From Watersipora subatra (lineage: Eukaryota; Bryozoa; Gymnolaemata; Cheilostomatida; Watersiporidae), in assembly GCF_963576615.1 (NCBI RefSeq), contig NC_088710.1, forward strand, positions 992,001 through 1,056,000: a stretch of DNA of 64,000 nucleotides, written 5' to 3'. Within the stretch, counting starts at the first letter, position 1, and the number at the start of each line of letters is the position of its first letter. Shown piece by piece: positions 45,075 to 57,500 of this stretch. A program made the translations under genes and the position numbers. The notes beneath the pieces were generated by a model. It was given only the letters and a program-made list of their open reading frames with translations, searched no databases and was not told where the DNA came from.

Positions 45075-48000
45075 TATTACCGGACAAAGCCATTCTGCCA
45101 TCGAAGCAAGTTTGGTCACCAATGGACAGGCTTGAACGACTGAGCGATAAATAAAGAAAAGTGGCAAAGCCTAATGCAAAAGCGATCATTCTAAAAGAAG
45201 GAGAACGCCATTGCACTGCAGAGCAAGTGCCGGTTCTCTGCATGATTGTCATTTGAATGCACACACTTTAGCTCCATGTATTTATATATATTTGCAAATA
45301 ACGTATATGCTCTCTGGCAAGTAAACACTCCGTTTGTTGATTGTCTTGTGAAAAAGTGAAGACAACCGGCAATTTCCTTTAAACTTTACACTAGAGGCTG
45401 GAGAAACTCTGACATTTGATGGGCCGTGTGCTGGAGACAGCATCATTGTCCTCTTGAGGTTGGCGAGCGCTTGCCTGAGTGAGTCTGTAAAAAGGGATTT
45501 TCCTAAACTACGTAAGTCGTGTTCATGAGCTACACCATCTCTGATCTTGGCGAGTTTTTTTTCAGACTATGGATGATCGATGCTCAAAGAGCATGAATTG
45601 AGAAACCGACTGGCTGACAAAAGTTATTGAAATACTAGTGATGGTACTCCTGGCCCACACCTCGGCCCATCAGTTTAAGGCACCTCAGTACTCGGGGTCT
45701 GGAGATGTCAAGTATTTTATCAATCGTTTTCAAGAAGTAGCTAGAGCTAAGGAGAAGGAGATGGAGGCCAGCCTGCTGCATCTCTGGGAGACCTTGAGGA
45801 AAAAGAGAGGCAGAAAACTTCAAACAAACTGACCACGTAAGACTTGGTTTCGGAGGAGGAGAGGTGTTGTAAGGGTTGGTTTCTTAAAAGAGGTTCAGCC
45901 TTTTGCCCAGGCAGTTTTACAACAAGTTGAGCACACGGAGGCGGGCCGCAGCAACCTTTCTCCAGGTGTTGGTTTGAGAGGCATATGAAGGCTTGAGAGC
46001 CTTTACAGGAACGACATGGAAGGGAACTATTCTGCAGCTTGGTCAACCATGCCGGCTGCAGATACACCTCCTGGCTATGCCCATGGCTACCATGGTGTAG
46101 GTCGTGCGCACTGGGATAGACCTAGCCAAAAGGCCGAGGAGCATCCAATGTTTGGACTGTGGAAAAGGCTCCTGAGGAGCTGGCTGCGGTGTTTCAAAAC
46201 CACATAGTCGGTCAGTTGGCCTGGCTCATACAGCAGCTGATGCAAAAAGAAGAGAAGTAACAGAAGCCTCTGCAGTGTTGGAGCTGCGAGGCCTCGAGCA
46301 AGTGCACCGGCAATGCTCCAAGAAACCGGTACACCAAAGAAATAGCCGCAGGCCGCAACAGTAGTGCCACCTACTGGTTGAACTACGACCCAAACCATAA
46401 TGCCTTGGCAAAAGAAAATTAGTTGGCACTGCATCAGAGGCCCGTCACAATAGCTGGCCTGACTAGGCCTCGACTGGAGACGTCTGGCTGAAAAGGGCTG
46501 AGGCAGAGGGGTCTGCCCATGCCATGCTAGCAGTAGAAGAGCTTCTGGCCATGGCTTTTCGAAACTACTACTAGGCTTTAGAGAATCTGGAGCCCAGATT
46601 TCAGAAAGACAGACGCGGCATGCCATCGTGTTCATACAAACCAACATGAGCTGCACCAGGCTGCCCAGCCAAGAGTGCACACTCAAAGTTCAATTGAAGA
46701 GAAACCGGCCGGTACAATGTTGGAGGCCTGCCTGTACAAATGGTCTAACCTGTCTCCTGTTGCTCACTTCAACAGATCAAAAGCACTTCAGAAGCTAACT
46801 CCAAAAGTGTGAGCCCCTGGGTGATACCCTAGAGCCAGAAAAGAGAACGACCGGCTGGTAAGCCATCGGAAGCCTGCCTTAAAGGTGGTAGGACCGATTC
46901 ACGGTACACATGCTGGTCGGACTCCGCAGGCACTAAGGAATGCTACCTCGACAGTTTCAGGAGTGCCTGGATCAGGGAGATCTGCCTGGCTTAGCAATAG
47001 TGGTGCCGAGTAAGTCCAGGTGCAGGCACTGAGCCGACCCTACTCCACCAACTACTTCCTCGTCAGGAAATTTGAGGAGCGACCGTTCAGTTCCTCCTCG
47101 ACACCGGGTGCACCACAAACTTGCTAAGCAAGCAGGTGTTCTATAAGCTCTTCTGGGCTGCAAGAGACTTGTTGGAAAAAAGTGACAGCCACAGATTCAT
47201 GGCTGATGAGATCAGGCTGCCTTTCTGCTAGGTTGTACTACTGCCTGTATAAATCCATGATGTAAAGACCAAGGAGGCCATTGTGTTGAGCCACATCAGC
47301 AAGGTCACTATCCTAGAGCTACCATTCCTGGTGGTACACCAGTACCCCATAGAATTCCAGCAGCTCATGGTCTCCGTGAATGGTCACCCCTGACCTGTAC
47401 AAACAGAAATGGCCAGTTGCTGCTCCGCGAGGTTCAGGTGGTGCGCGACATGGTGGTGCTAGCCAGGACTGAGATGATTGTTTCGTGCAAAGTGACAACT
47501 AGGAATTATTGCCCGTTGGGAATGATCAAGAGCTGTCGAGATGGGCCGCCACTGACTATGAGTTTAAATCGGCTTGAGCCAAAAAAAAGCATAGTCTCGA
47601 AATGCCTCAGCTGCATGAACCTATCCCTCTACTTCTGAGCTGGTAGTACAGTCAGGACGTACACAGGCGTAGAAAACCACCAGATGAATGACAAACCATT
47701 TTCCCATAGCTCGGGAACTCTAACCCTGGGTGTGGATACGTCAAAGAGAGGGCTGTCAGCTCACTTGGCACATCTCTATCTGGCAGCCCAAAGTAACTGC
47801 ACAGAGCCGGGACAGGCCGAGCGACTGGCACAGTTGCTGATACGCCGCCAAAGCACGTTCAGCTTCGGTCACAGGGATATGGACCGGACTTACGGAGTGA
47901 GATATTTGATTTCACTAAAGGAAAGAACCCATCTTATCTGCCACTGCCATAGAGAGAGAGAGAGAGAGTGTAGAGAAAGAAACCGAGGCCAAGCATCAAG

Positions 48001-51000
48001 TTTGAGCGCTGCTGGACAATGAACTCATCGAGCCGGCTGGTTGTGCATCAACCGGAAGAAGGATGGCAAGTAGCATTTTTGCGTCAATTACTGACAGCTA
48101 AATGCCATCACCAAGCAGTACGCCTACCCCCCTTCCCTGGATCGATGATAGTCTCAATGCATAGTTTGACAGCAAGTAGTTTGGCACACTGGACTTGGCC
48201 AGTGAACTTGGCAAGTACCCTTGGACACTAATGCACAGAAAAAAGTCAGCATTCGCTACTCACTTCTGCCTCTAGAAATGGAAGATCTTGCCATTTGTTT
48301 TTATTTAAGTGCCACCTTCTAGAGGTTGATGGATTAGGTACTGCACGGCTTTCATTGGAAGATGCTGCTGCTTTACCTGAATGACATCATAGTCATTGCA
48401 CCCCAACTTTGACCCCGCTTGCAACTATTGAAGGAGGTTCTCTAGTGGCAAAAAAAAGCCGACTTAAAGTTCAAGCCCTCTAAATGAAAATTCTTTTAAC
48501 TTTTCTAGAAGTCGAATCTTGTCCGGAGGTCGGACTTCTCTGATCCGCAAAAAAGTCAAGCGGTCCGTCAATGGCTGATCCAAAGATGACTCAGGGAGCT
48601 ACAAGGATTTTTGGAAACAGTAAGATACTACTGACAATATATTCCTAACTTTGCCACTATAGCCCGGCCTTTAAACTGACTCATGAGCAAGGGGGAAAAG
48701 TAGACAGGGAGTAAGGAGCAAGGAGCAAGGAGCTGGAGCAAGGAGCAGTGGAGCAAAGAAAAGCAGACAGCCTTTGCCAAGCAGAAGGAAAATTTCTCCT
48801 TGGTTCTTATTCTGGGATACCCGGATCTGAGCTGACCGTATATCTTTGATACGGATGCCAGTGGCTGCCGAGTTAGTGCAGTGCTCTCTCTCCATTACGA
48901 GAAAGCCAAGAGAGTGATAGCTTTCATCAGCAAGACACTGGTCCTTGCTGAGAGAAACTACTGCATGACCTAATAGAAGCTGCTCACCGTGGTAAAGGTC
49001 GTGAACACTTTCGGTCACACCTATACAGCATGCATTTTTTCCTACAAACAGATGGTGCCTCTGTGCAGTGGCTGTGTCAGTAAAAAGAACCCTCTAACCA
49101 AGTGGCCAGATGGTTGGAGATTCTGGCCAAGTTTCAGTATACACTGGAACACTGAGCTATTTTCATTATGGAAAGGCTGTTGGACTGAAATGACAGACCT
49201 GTGAAGGCTGTCAGTGATGTGAGCTCGTCGAGGTAAAAGATGGAAGACTGACTTGCAGAAAGCTTGCTTTAGAGGGCCAGCACCCCTTGAAAGGATCTGA
49301 GGAAAACTCGTTCACTGCGCCACGGGTCGCTAAAACCTGGCGGAAAACAGTTAGTCGAATGAGTCCATTTACTGCTACGACAGTCGAAGAAGCTGTCCAG
49401 AACCGACCGAGGCCACCCTGGGACCCTGCGACATGGCACAGGTATAAACTTGGGGAAACATGGAAAAAAGCTGGCTTAAATGCAAGCCATTGGCCCAGGA
49501 CCAGTGACCACCTCCAGACTGTTGAGCAGGTTGAGAAACTGACTCGGGAGCAGCTAGAGCTCGGAGACTAAGAACTTTGCCAGCTGCATAAAAATTGTTT
49601 ATTCTTTAGGTTACGATTCAACGGGGTACTGGACACCCAAACTTTCATCTATGGCCAACCATAATGATGCTTGGTCTGCCCTCAGCCATCAGGGAAATGA
49701 TTGTCTGGCAGACAGGCCTTTGCTCACTTTAGGGTAAGTAGGACGACCAGCCAGCTGCGGCTGACCTGGTACACGCCAGTTATGACAGCAACAGCAAGCG
49801 GACTAATCAAAAGCTGCAAGGTGTGTCAGAGGGCAAAACGGGGTGGCCCCTAAACAGCTGGCGGCAAGTATAGATTTATGCCGGACGCCTCTAACAAAAG
49901 AAGGCTGTAGAGCTGATAGGGTCGATACAGGAGACTGCGAGAAGGAACAAGTGGATCCTGGTACTCACGAATCATTTCGTGAGGTGGAAAAAAACCCTAG
50001 CCCTCTCAAAGGCCATGGTTCCAGTAGTGGCAAGTGCATTGAATGAATGGGTGTTCTGTTATATGAAGCTCCTAGAGCAGATCCACACCAACCAGGGAGC
50101 ACAGTTCAAAAGTCAACTGATCACCGAGCTGTGTCGATTCTGGTGTGTTAAAAAAACTCATGCTACACCCTATCACCTCCAAGCCAATGGTGTTGTCGAG
50201 TGCAATAATTGACAGCTTGGCGACTTCCTGTGAGTACTGCTAATAAACTGGTGTCAAGAAGAGTGGGACAGGTTGCGCTCTCAACTGATACAAACCTATA
50301 GTGGCTTGCCACACTCAGTCACTGGAGAAACGACCAACTTGCTGATGCTTGGTTGGGAGTTATGGCTTTCTGACTAGTTGGAATTCTGAGACAACCCTCC
50401 GAGAGGAGCAGATGGCTATCTGACAAAACAACAAAAAGGAGCCTCCTCTCTAGGCACCGAAAAACTGGTTCTGGCTCTTGAATAAAGAGAGGAGATGAGG
50501 AGAGAAACCTAAGCTGCAAGCTGAGTTTTTGGAACCTTTCCAGGCTGTAAAGGTCTAGCTAAATTACATTTGCCTGATAAAGTGACAGGGCCATTCCTAG
50601 GTGGAGAGTGAGAGCTGGCCGCATTCCTTCCCAATAAAGCTCGGACAAGCACCAGCCACCATAGAACTCTGGAAAAAGCCTAGCGTGAAAGGGGCAAAAG
50701 CCAGGAGACAGATATGGAACTTTACAGTGCCTCGAGTTCCATGTTCTCAAACCGAGTTGTTGAACTCTAGTTGCTGTTGAAAGAACTCAGGCAGAGTTTT
50801 TGATGAACTCGAGTTGTGTTTACAACTCGAGTTATATTTACAAACTCGAGTTTGTAAAAATGAGGTAAAAATACCAATATACTGGTAATACGATAGCATA
50901 ACCGTAGATCTGGTTATACTAACAATGCTACACTGGCAGGCACTCGTTAGCTAATAGAAATTAAACTATGTATGTACTATGTACTGTAAAACTTCAACAA

Positions 51001-51285
51001 GTTCAACAACTCGGGTTGAGAACATGGAACACGGGGCACTATAAGGCTCCATACTAACGCAAAAGCCAAATGCCAAAAATCGTTATAAAAGAAAGAAGAA
51101 CGCCATCGTACTGCAGAGCAGGCGCAGGCTCTCTGTTATTGTCATTTGTATACACACTTTGGCTTCATGTATTTATATATATTTGTAATAAAAGGTATAT
51201 TCTCTGGTGATTAAACACTCCATGTGTTTATTCATTTGCCATTTGTCTTGTGAATAAGTAAAGACAACCGGCAGTTTTCTTTACA
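45075..51285 (+). mobile_element. Ty3/gypsy LTR retrotransposon, old broken copy
   Basis: Related terminal repeats lie at about 45148-45385 and 51045-51285; both contain TTCATGTATTTATATATATT-like and AAGACAACCGGCA segments and have diverged clearly, so the insertion is old. Between them, gag-like sequence (about 45.6-46.7 kb), protease/reverse transcriptase-like sequence (about 46.8-49 kb) and integrase-like sequence (about 49.3-50.5 kb) follow the Ty3/gypsy order. The coding part is broken in many places (well over ten) and the copy is a fossil. It is absent from the left duplicate. Confidence 0.75.
50725..51041. mobile_element. Tc1/mariner-like MITE nested in the Ty3/gypsy relic
   Basis: The 317-bp element has ends CAGTGCCTCGAGTTCC and the complement of TAGTGCCCCGTGTTCC, each followed by ATGTTCTCAA. 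It is flanked by TA (50723-50724, 51042-51043). It contains several AACTCGAGTT palindromes and no coding capacity. The CAGTGCC terminus and TA flanks fit Tc1/mariner. Confidence 0.7.
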
Positions 51286-51509
51286 GTTATTAAAATCCAT
51301 AATTATTTCTATTTTAAAAGTTTTTCAGAGATCAAAATAAACCAAAATATACCTACATGTATGCTTGTAATTGTTTGAAACAAGCTCACTAAAAGAGTCG
51401 ATGTTCAGAAAAATGACTGCTCAAGTGATAAACTAAACTGTATTATTTTCGAAGTAGCTAAAAATTCTACTAGTTACGTCTCTTCTTCAGTCAATCAATT
51501 CTAGCAATT

Positions 51510-54500
51510 TTATTTTTGCTCACAGCCAGACTTCTTACCTGATAAATGATCTGCCGTCTTTCCTTCCTTGCTTCTGATAGCAAGCAGCTGGTACTTTTGC
51601 CTCTGGGAGATCTTGCTGAGGAGTTGATTAGCCACATCAGTTTTGCCTTGCTTTGCCAAACAGTCAATGACTGTTTCGTTCGCACCGTCAACGCAACTTA
51701 AAACTTCAAAGGCTGAAACTGAATTCACTTGCAAATACTCGCCTAAAAACTCAACTGTTTGGATGCTGCCGAGACAAGCAGCTAGATGTAGCGGAGTAAG
51801 ATTGTTGGCTTCTTGTTGCTTTAGCAGTTCTAAAATAGAGTTGGCATCAAGGAGATGAAATATGACTGCTAAGATAGATGTAGGCCTTCTTTCTTGAATG
51901 AATCTGTGGATTATGGTTCTTCTGTAAGCGTAATATGTTGACAACAAGTCCAACAACTGGCCTTTCTCCAAGTTTTCTAGAATAGCAAAAATGACAGCAT
52001 CATCCGTAGCCTTCATCAATGCAGTAGAACCCCTTTTATCCAGCTGTCTAAGCAAGCGCAAAATATTTGTACAAGAGTACTTTTCTGGCTCTTTCTTTTT
52101 CGTGTTCTCTGTAATTAGCCTAGCAAGCTCGACACGTTCGCTTACAGCAGTCCAGTGAAGAGCTGTGTAACCATTTTCACTTCTAATGGCATTAAGCTGC
52201 ATCCACTCTGCAAAACTCACAGACCTGGCTACAGCGTGGATAATTTCAGGATTTGGTTGGTCCGAACACCGAGTTTTTGTCCAGGTATGGAGGGCAGGCT
52301 CTTGATTGGACGGGTCATAGGTAAGGATTTCAACTATTTCATTGCCAGTCATAGGATCTAGCAACTCACATGCTGTAGACTCATTTAGAGACCTAAAGAT
52401 TGGTAATAGACCATTCTTGTCAGCCTCCTTTAGCAAGCGCATAACAGATTGTGAGTCAGTCTTTGATTTTATGAAGCGTATTAAGTCATTATGGCCATAA
52501 GCAGCAGCGAGATGCATAACAGTGCATCCATCTGCATTTTTATCAGCCAGTAGGCTCACCCAGTCAGCGTCATTTAGATAGCGACGGCTAATCTCAATGG
52601 TTCTCAAATTACTGTCATATCTAGCTATACCTGCCAAAAATACAGTAGCCTGCTTGTCATCAGCTAAATGCAAAATATTGCATCTCTTAGCCTTTTCTAT
52701 TTTTTCTAAAAGCATCTCGAACACTTCATGGTGACCTTCCTTAGAAGCGCAGTAGAGCACAGTTTGGCGTGAATTATTCAAAATGTGGAAAAGGGAGCAG
52801 ATATGCTCAGAGCTCAGGTTATCAAGCAAAAGGCTCAGCATCTCATTGTGATCATGTGAAGCAGCCAGGTGCAAAACGGTATTTTCATTCAAACGTGGTG
52901 CATTGTTGATAATTTCATACTTGGTGCCTTGAGTTATTGTATACAAGATTTCTTCAATCCGTTCGTCTGGAATGTTGATGAGTCCTCTTAGCTTAACATA
53001 GTCTGAAAGCAATATTTCCAGCTCTTCTTCGACCGTGTGTATGTCCTCTCCTAAAATGACAAGAAATAGGTGAATAGACCCGACTTTGAATAGTTCAAGG
53101 ATGAGTGAGCTACGTAGAAGATTTGCTGTTATTAATTACACTAGCTACTTCTCACATCCTACTAATAGAGAATTACATTCTAGGGGAGAATTATATAGAT
53201 TAGTAATTATATAGATAATTACATACTATTGGAGCATGCTGTAATTGTAGAGGAAGTTGTAATCGTAGAGAAAGTTGTAATTGTAGAGGATGTTGTAATT
53301 GCAGAGGATATTGTAATTGCAGAGGATGTTGTCATTGTATAAGGTGTTGTAATTGTAGAAGGTGTTGTAATTGTAGATGATGTTGTAATTGTAAATGGTG
53401 TTGTAATTGTTGAGGGTGTTGTACTTGTAGATGATGTTGTAACTGTAGGAGATGTTATAATTGTAGAGGGTGTTGTAATTGTACGGGAGGGTGCAAAAAG
53501 TGATAGTGGACAAAGTCAATGTACAAATTTAGGTGTTCTCTCAGCTGCTTTAGTCTAATGTAGATTATGTAGTGTCTAACAGAACTTTACAAGCGGAGGA
53601 GTAACCTGTAGCTATAGATAGTGCTTGGCACCTTGCCTATTATTCCTACCTTGGCGTTTACGAGCTTCCTTCTCCTCTGCTCTTTTTTCCCACAACATCT
53701 GTTTATTTTTCATGATAGATGTTGTATGCTCTTGCTTACTCTCTTCCAAATCTCTCACAACAGTTTCAACCTGTACTAGACGCGTTTCCAAAACATTCAC
53801 TTTCTCTTGGGTTAGCCGTATCTTCTCTGTGAAAGCCTGCTCCGCATGTGTGTCCTCTCTTTTTTGTTTGGTTAACCTTTCCCTGTCATGGCACAGTCCT
53901 GAAAACAATGAGAATATGTAACTCTGATATTCCTAAAACAAGGACCTTAGTAGGATTATGCTGACAAATTAGGGATGGGTACTTGCATATTAAACACACC
54001 AGCTGGCCAATAATCTGAGTATAGTCACCTATAAAAAATAAACATTTAGAAAAATAACCATGAATACATACAGGTTTACATGCACTAGGTGCATCAAAAA
54101 GATAAATATTAAACTACAGAACTTGAAATGTACCCATATGTGGGCTTCTTTCTTTAATGAATATGTATGCATAGGCCATGTGGACATACCGTCTTAGAGT
54201 ATGCGCAGCTTTTGCTCTCACACATGTACACGATTGCAGGCGGTATACGCACTTAGACTAAGCAGTCATGGAATCATACATTTATACACATTTTTATAAT
54301 GAATGCATCAAGCATATCTGCAGCAGAACTGATAATTACTGTTCTTGCAAACGCTGAGAGAGAAGGCAACAAAACTGAAATAACAATAAAAACAGTCTAT
54401 ATATGCATGCTATATGATGCCACGCAAACACGCTACCCTATTTTATAAGTCTATACAATTGCTAAATAATTTTACTATAATGTAAACGATGTTAACAATA

Positions 54501-57500
54501 CTTAGAAATCATTCACCTCGATATTCAGAAGAATTAAGGTTGTTTTGCTGATTAGAAAGGGTTTCCAATCTCAGATTTACCCTCGTCAGCTCATCATCTG
54601 TCACCCGCTGCCGCTGTTGAGTAATTCCTAACTGCTGCTCATCCTTTTCCTGCTGTGAGGTCAAACCGTTAATATCTCTTCTGATATCTTCCTCATCTAT
54701 TGTGATTCGTCTTATGGCTTGAGTCAATCTTTCTTGCTTTTCTATGTGCACTTCGTTATGGTCTACTAAGGCTGTAAATTATATCAGTTAATTTTAGGTA
54801 AATTAAAGTGGATGGATCATATTTTTATTGAATGAAAGCTATGCTAACTCACATAAAAGGATTAGGCCTACACTTAATTCCATACCAACGTGTCTGGACG
54901 TATATAAAACAACTTCAGCATGAAACTAACCTAAGAACCTGTTGATCACTTAGAGATTTGCAACAGATTCCATCTACTCGAGCATTTAACACTGTATATT
55001 TTATGTGAATTCAACAAACAGACAGATCTACGAAGTTAATCATAGTTTTAGAAGCTAACTTTTAATTTCTTCTTGAAGTCTTTCAACAGTTCTCTCCGTT
55101 TCTGAAGGCTGATTCATCACCTCATCCTCTAATTTCTCAACTCGTCTGGTCAGATCAGCAAGGTCTGATTCTGTACCTGGTAGTTCTTCTGCAGATGGGT
55201 TAAGGGTTTGGCTGAGCTGTGCCATTTCTATCAAATAACAGATAGATGAAATGAACTTAATTGAGATGTGTTACTTGTCTAAAGTTTACCTATTGCATAA
55301 AATATAACCTTGTGGTCAGACTGCACTATTTAGTGTCACATTTACATGAATATGACTTTTAGCTGAGCAGATAGTCATCTATAGCAAAGTCTGTGTCATG
55401 CAGGTAAAGCTACCATTTGTTTCATCAAAGTATTTAGAATTCACTCTCTAATTGAACTAGTTGAATAGAGAGCAAACTATTGTCAAATGTATTTTGGTAC
55501 CTTGAAGCTTGTTACGGACTCCAGCCCAAAATATTAGGGTCAAAATATGGTCATGATGAGTGTATTGTCATTGGCTGTACACTTACATAACATCATGATC
55601 ACTGTATTGTCATTGGCTGTACACTTACATAACATCATGATCACTGTATTGTCATTGGCTGTACACTTACATAACATCATGATCACTGTATTGTCATTGG
55701 CTGTACACTTACATAACATCATGATCACTGTATTGTCATTGGCTGTACACTTACATAACATCATGATCACTGTATTGCCATCAAAATGAGGTCATTATCA
55801 TAATTATTAGCATATCACCATACCTTAACAATTGTAAATTATACAACATTAAAAATTTTGGAACAACCAAATTAAATTATTAATATAATTATATAACAAT
55901 TATAATAATTATTATATAATTATTATTATTATGAATTATATAACTATTATATATTAGGATATCATGCTATTAGCCAAAGTTTAATAAAGTTCAGTTATTC
56001 TATTTGTAAAGGAAATATTTTGTTTCTTGGAAACAGTAAGTTTATTTGAAAAAAGTTTATAAAACAAAAACGCAGCGCCTGCATAATATATGAGAATAAA
56101 ATTTACTGAAATACATGTATTTATGAAAGGAACCATTAACTGTGTAAAGTGGTTTAAGTAGGACTGTTGAACAATAGACAGAATTCATAGAGGAACTAAT
56201 AATTAAGATCGTGGCTCCAAGCACTTACTTGTAAAAACAAGTTGTTAAGTAAACAATTTTAAATGGCCTGCTTGATTGTAGACGAAAAGATTTTAGCTGT
56301 ACACACATGAGAGAATATTTCTGTGATACAGACAGCCAGCCATTACACAGGACACATGTCAGAGTATGCTGATTTATTAAAATGTAGGGCGCTTGTTTTG
56401 TAGGAATATGTAGGATAAACTGGTTTTCACCCTACACATTACTGAATGCCTTTTAAACAAGGTTACAAAGCTAATCTGCTTAAACATTTGCTTTGTATGT
56501 CAAAGTGGTTGCATGTTGGAGCAAATCTATATTTCTCAAAGTTTGTGTATTTGTGGTTGTACATGTCTAGCTATAGCAATTTTCTTAACTCGGAAAAAAG
56601 AATCCATAAAGCAGAAGATTTGATCTCGCAATCTCTCGTTCCCCAGTCCAAGACCTAACAAACTTAACCACACGAGCTTGATAGGTTTGCTAGGCGATAT
56701 ATGTCACTATACGGAAGCAAATACACTACGCTTTTGGTCCCGACGCAAAGTGATTGCTTAGCGTCATGAAGAGGGTTAGCTCTTATTAAAAAGCCTACTC
56801 AAATTATCCATTGGCAATGTGCCAGGCTAATAGCGATGTGCTAGGCAAATCTCATTACCTCTCATTGTTTATAAGCTGATTTTTAATACCCGGGCAACGC
56901 CGGTTGGCACAACTAGTATTTTTATATAATTACAATCTTAATTATTTATTTCAGAGTAACGAAAAGACAAGTACTTCCAGTATTTTTTATGGTATTAAAA
57001 TAATAATAAAGCATAAAACTAAAAAAGAATGCAAGTTTGATGTAAAGAGGAAACTAACAAGTTGTAGTAATAATTGTACAAAATGAGTTCATTTTGTTAT
57101 TTTATTCTATAGAACTTCAAATGAGAGCAAAGGCTCATCAATGCTTCAGTTTATTGGTAGAGTGAGAGATATGAATATCAACAGACACCATGTAACTCAC
57201 TCTGATTTACACTAGAGATCACTTAAATTACTTCTTTCTAGTTTTTGCATTTTACTTAAATTTCTATAAATCTCTTTACTTTAACTTTCAAACTGTAATA
57301 TTTAGACAAACTTTGAATGCTGCCACAAATATGTGCTCGAACTTTGCGCTCTATCAAAAACTTCAGACAGCGATATGACCATAAGTTAAGACTTGACTTT
57401 GTTTGTTACCGCTGCAGCTGTTGCTGCTTGGTGTATAACATGATAGCATAAAGTTATGTATCTAGAGACCGCATGAAAAGCATTTGACAATTCAATAAAT

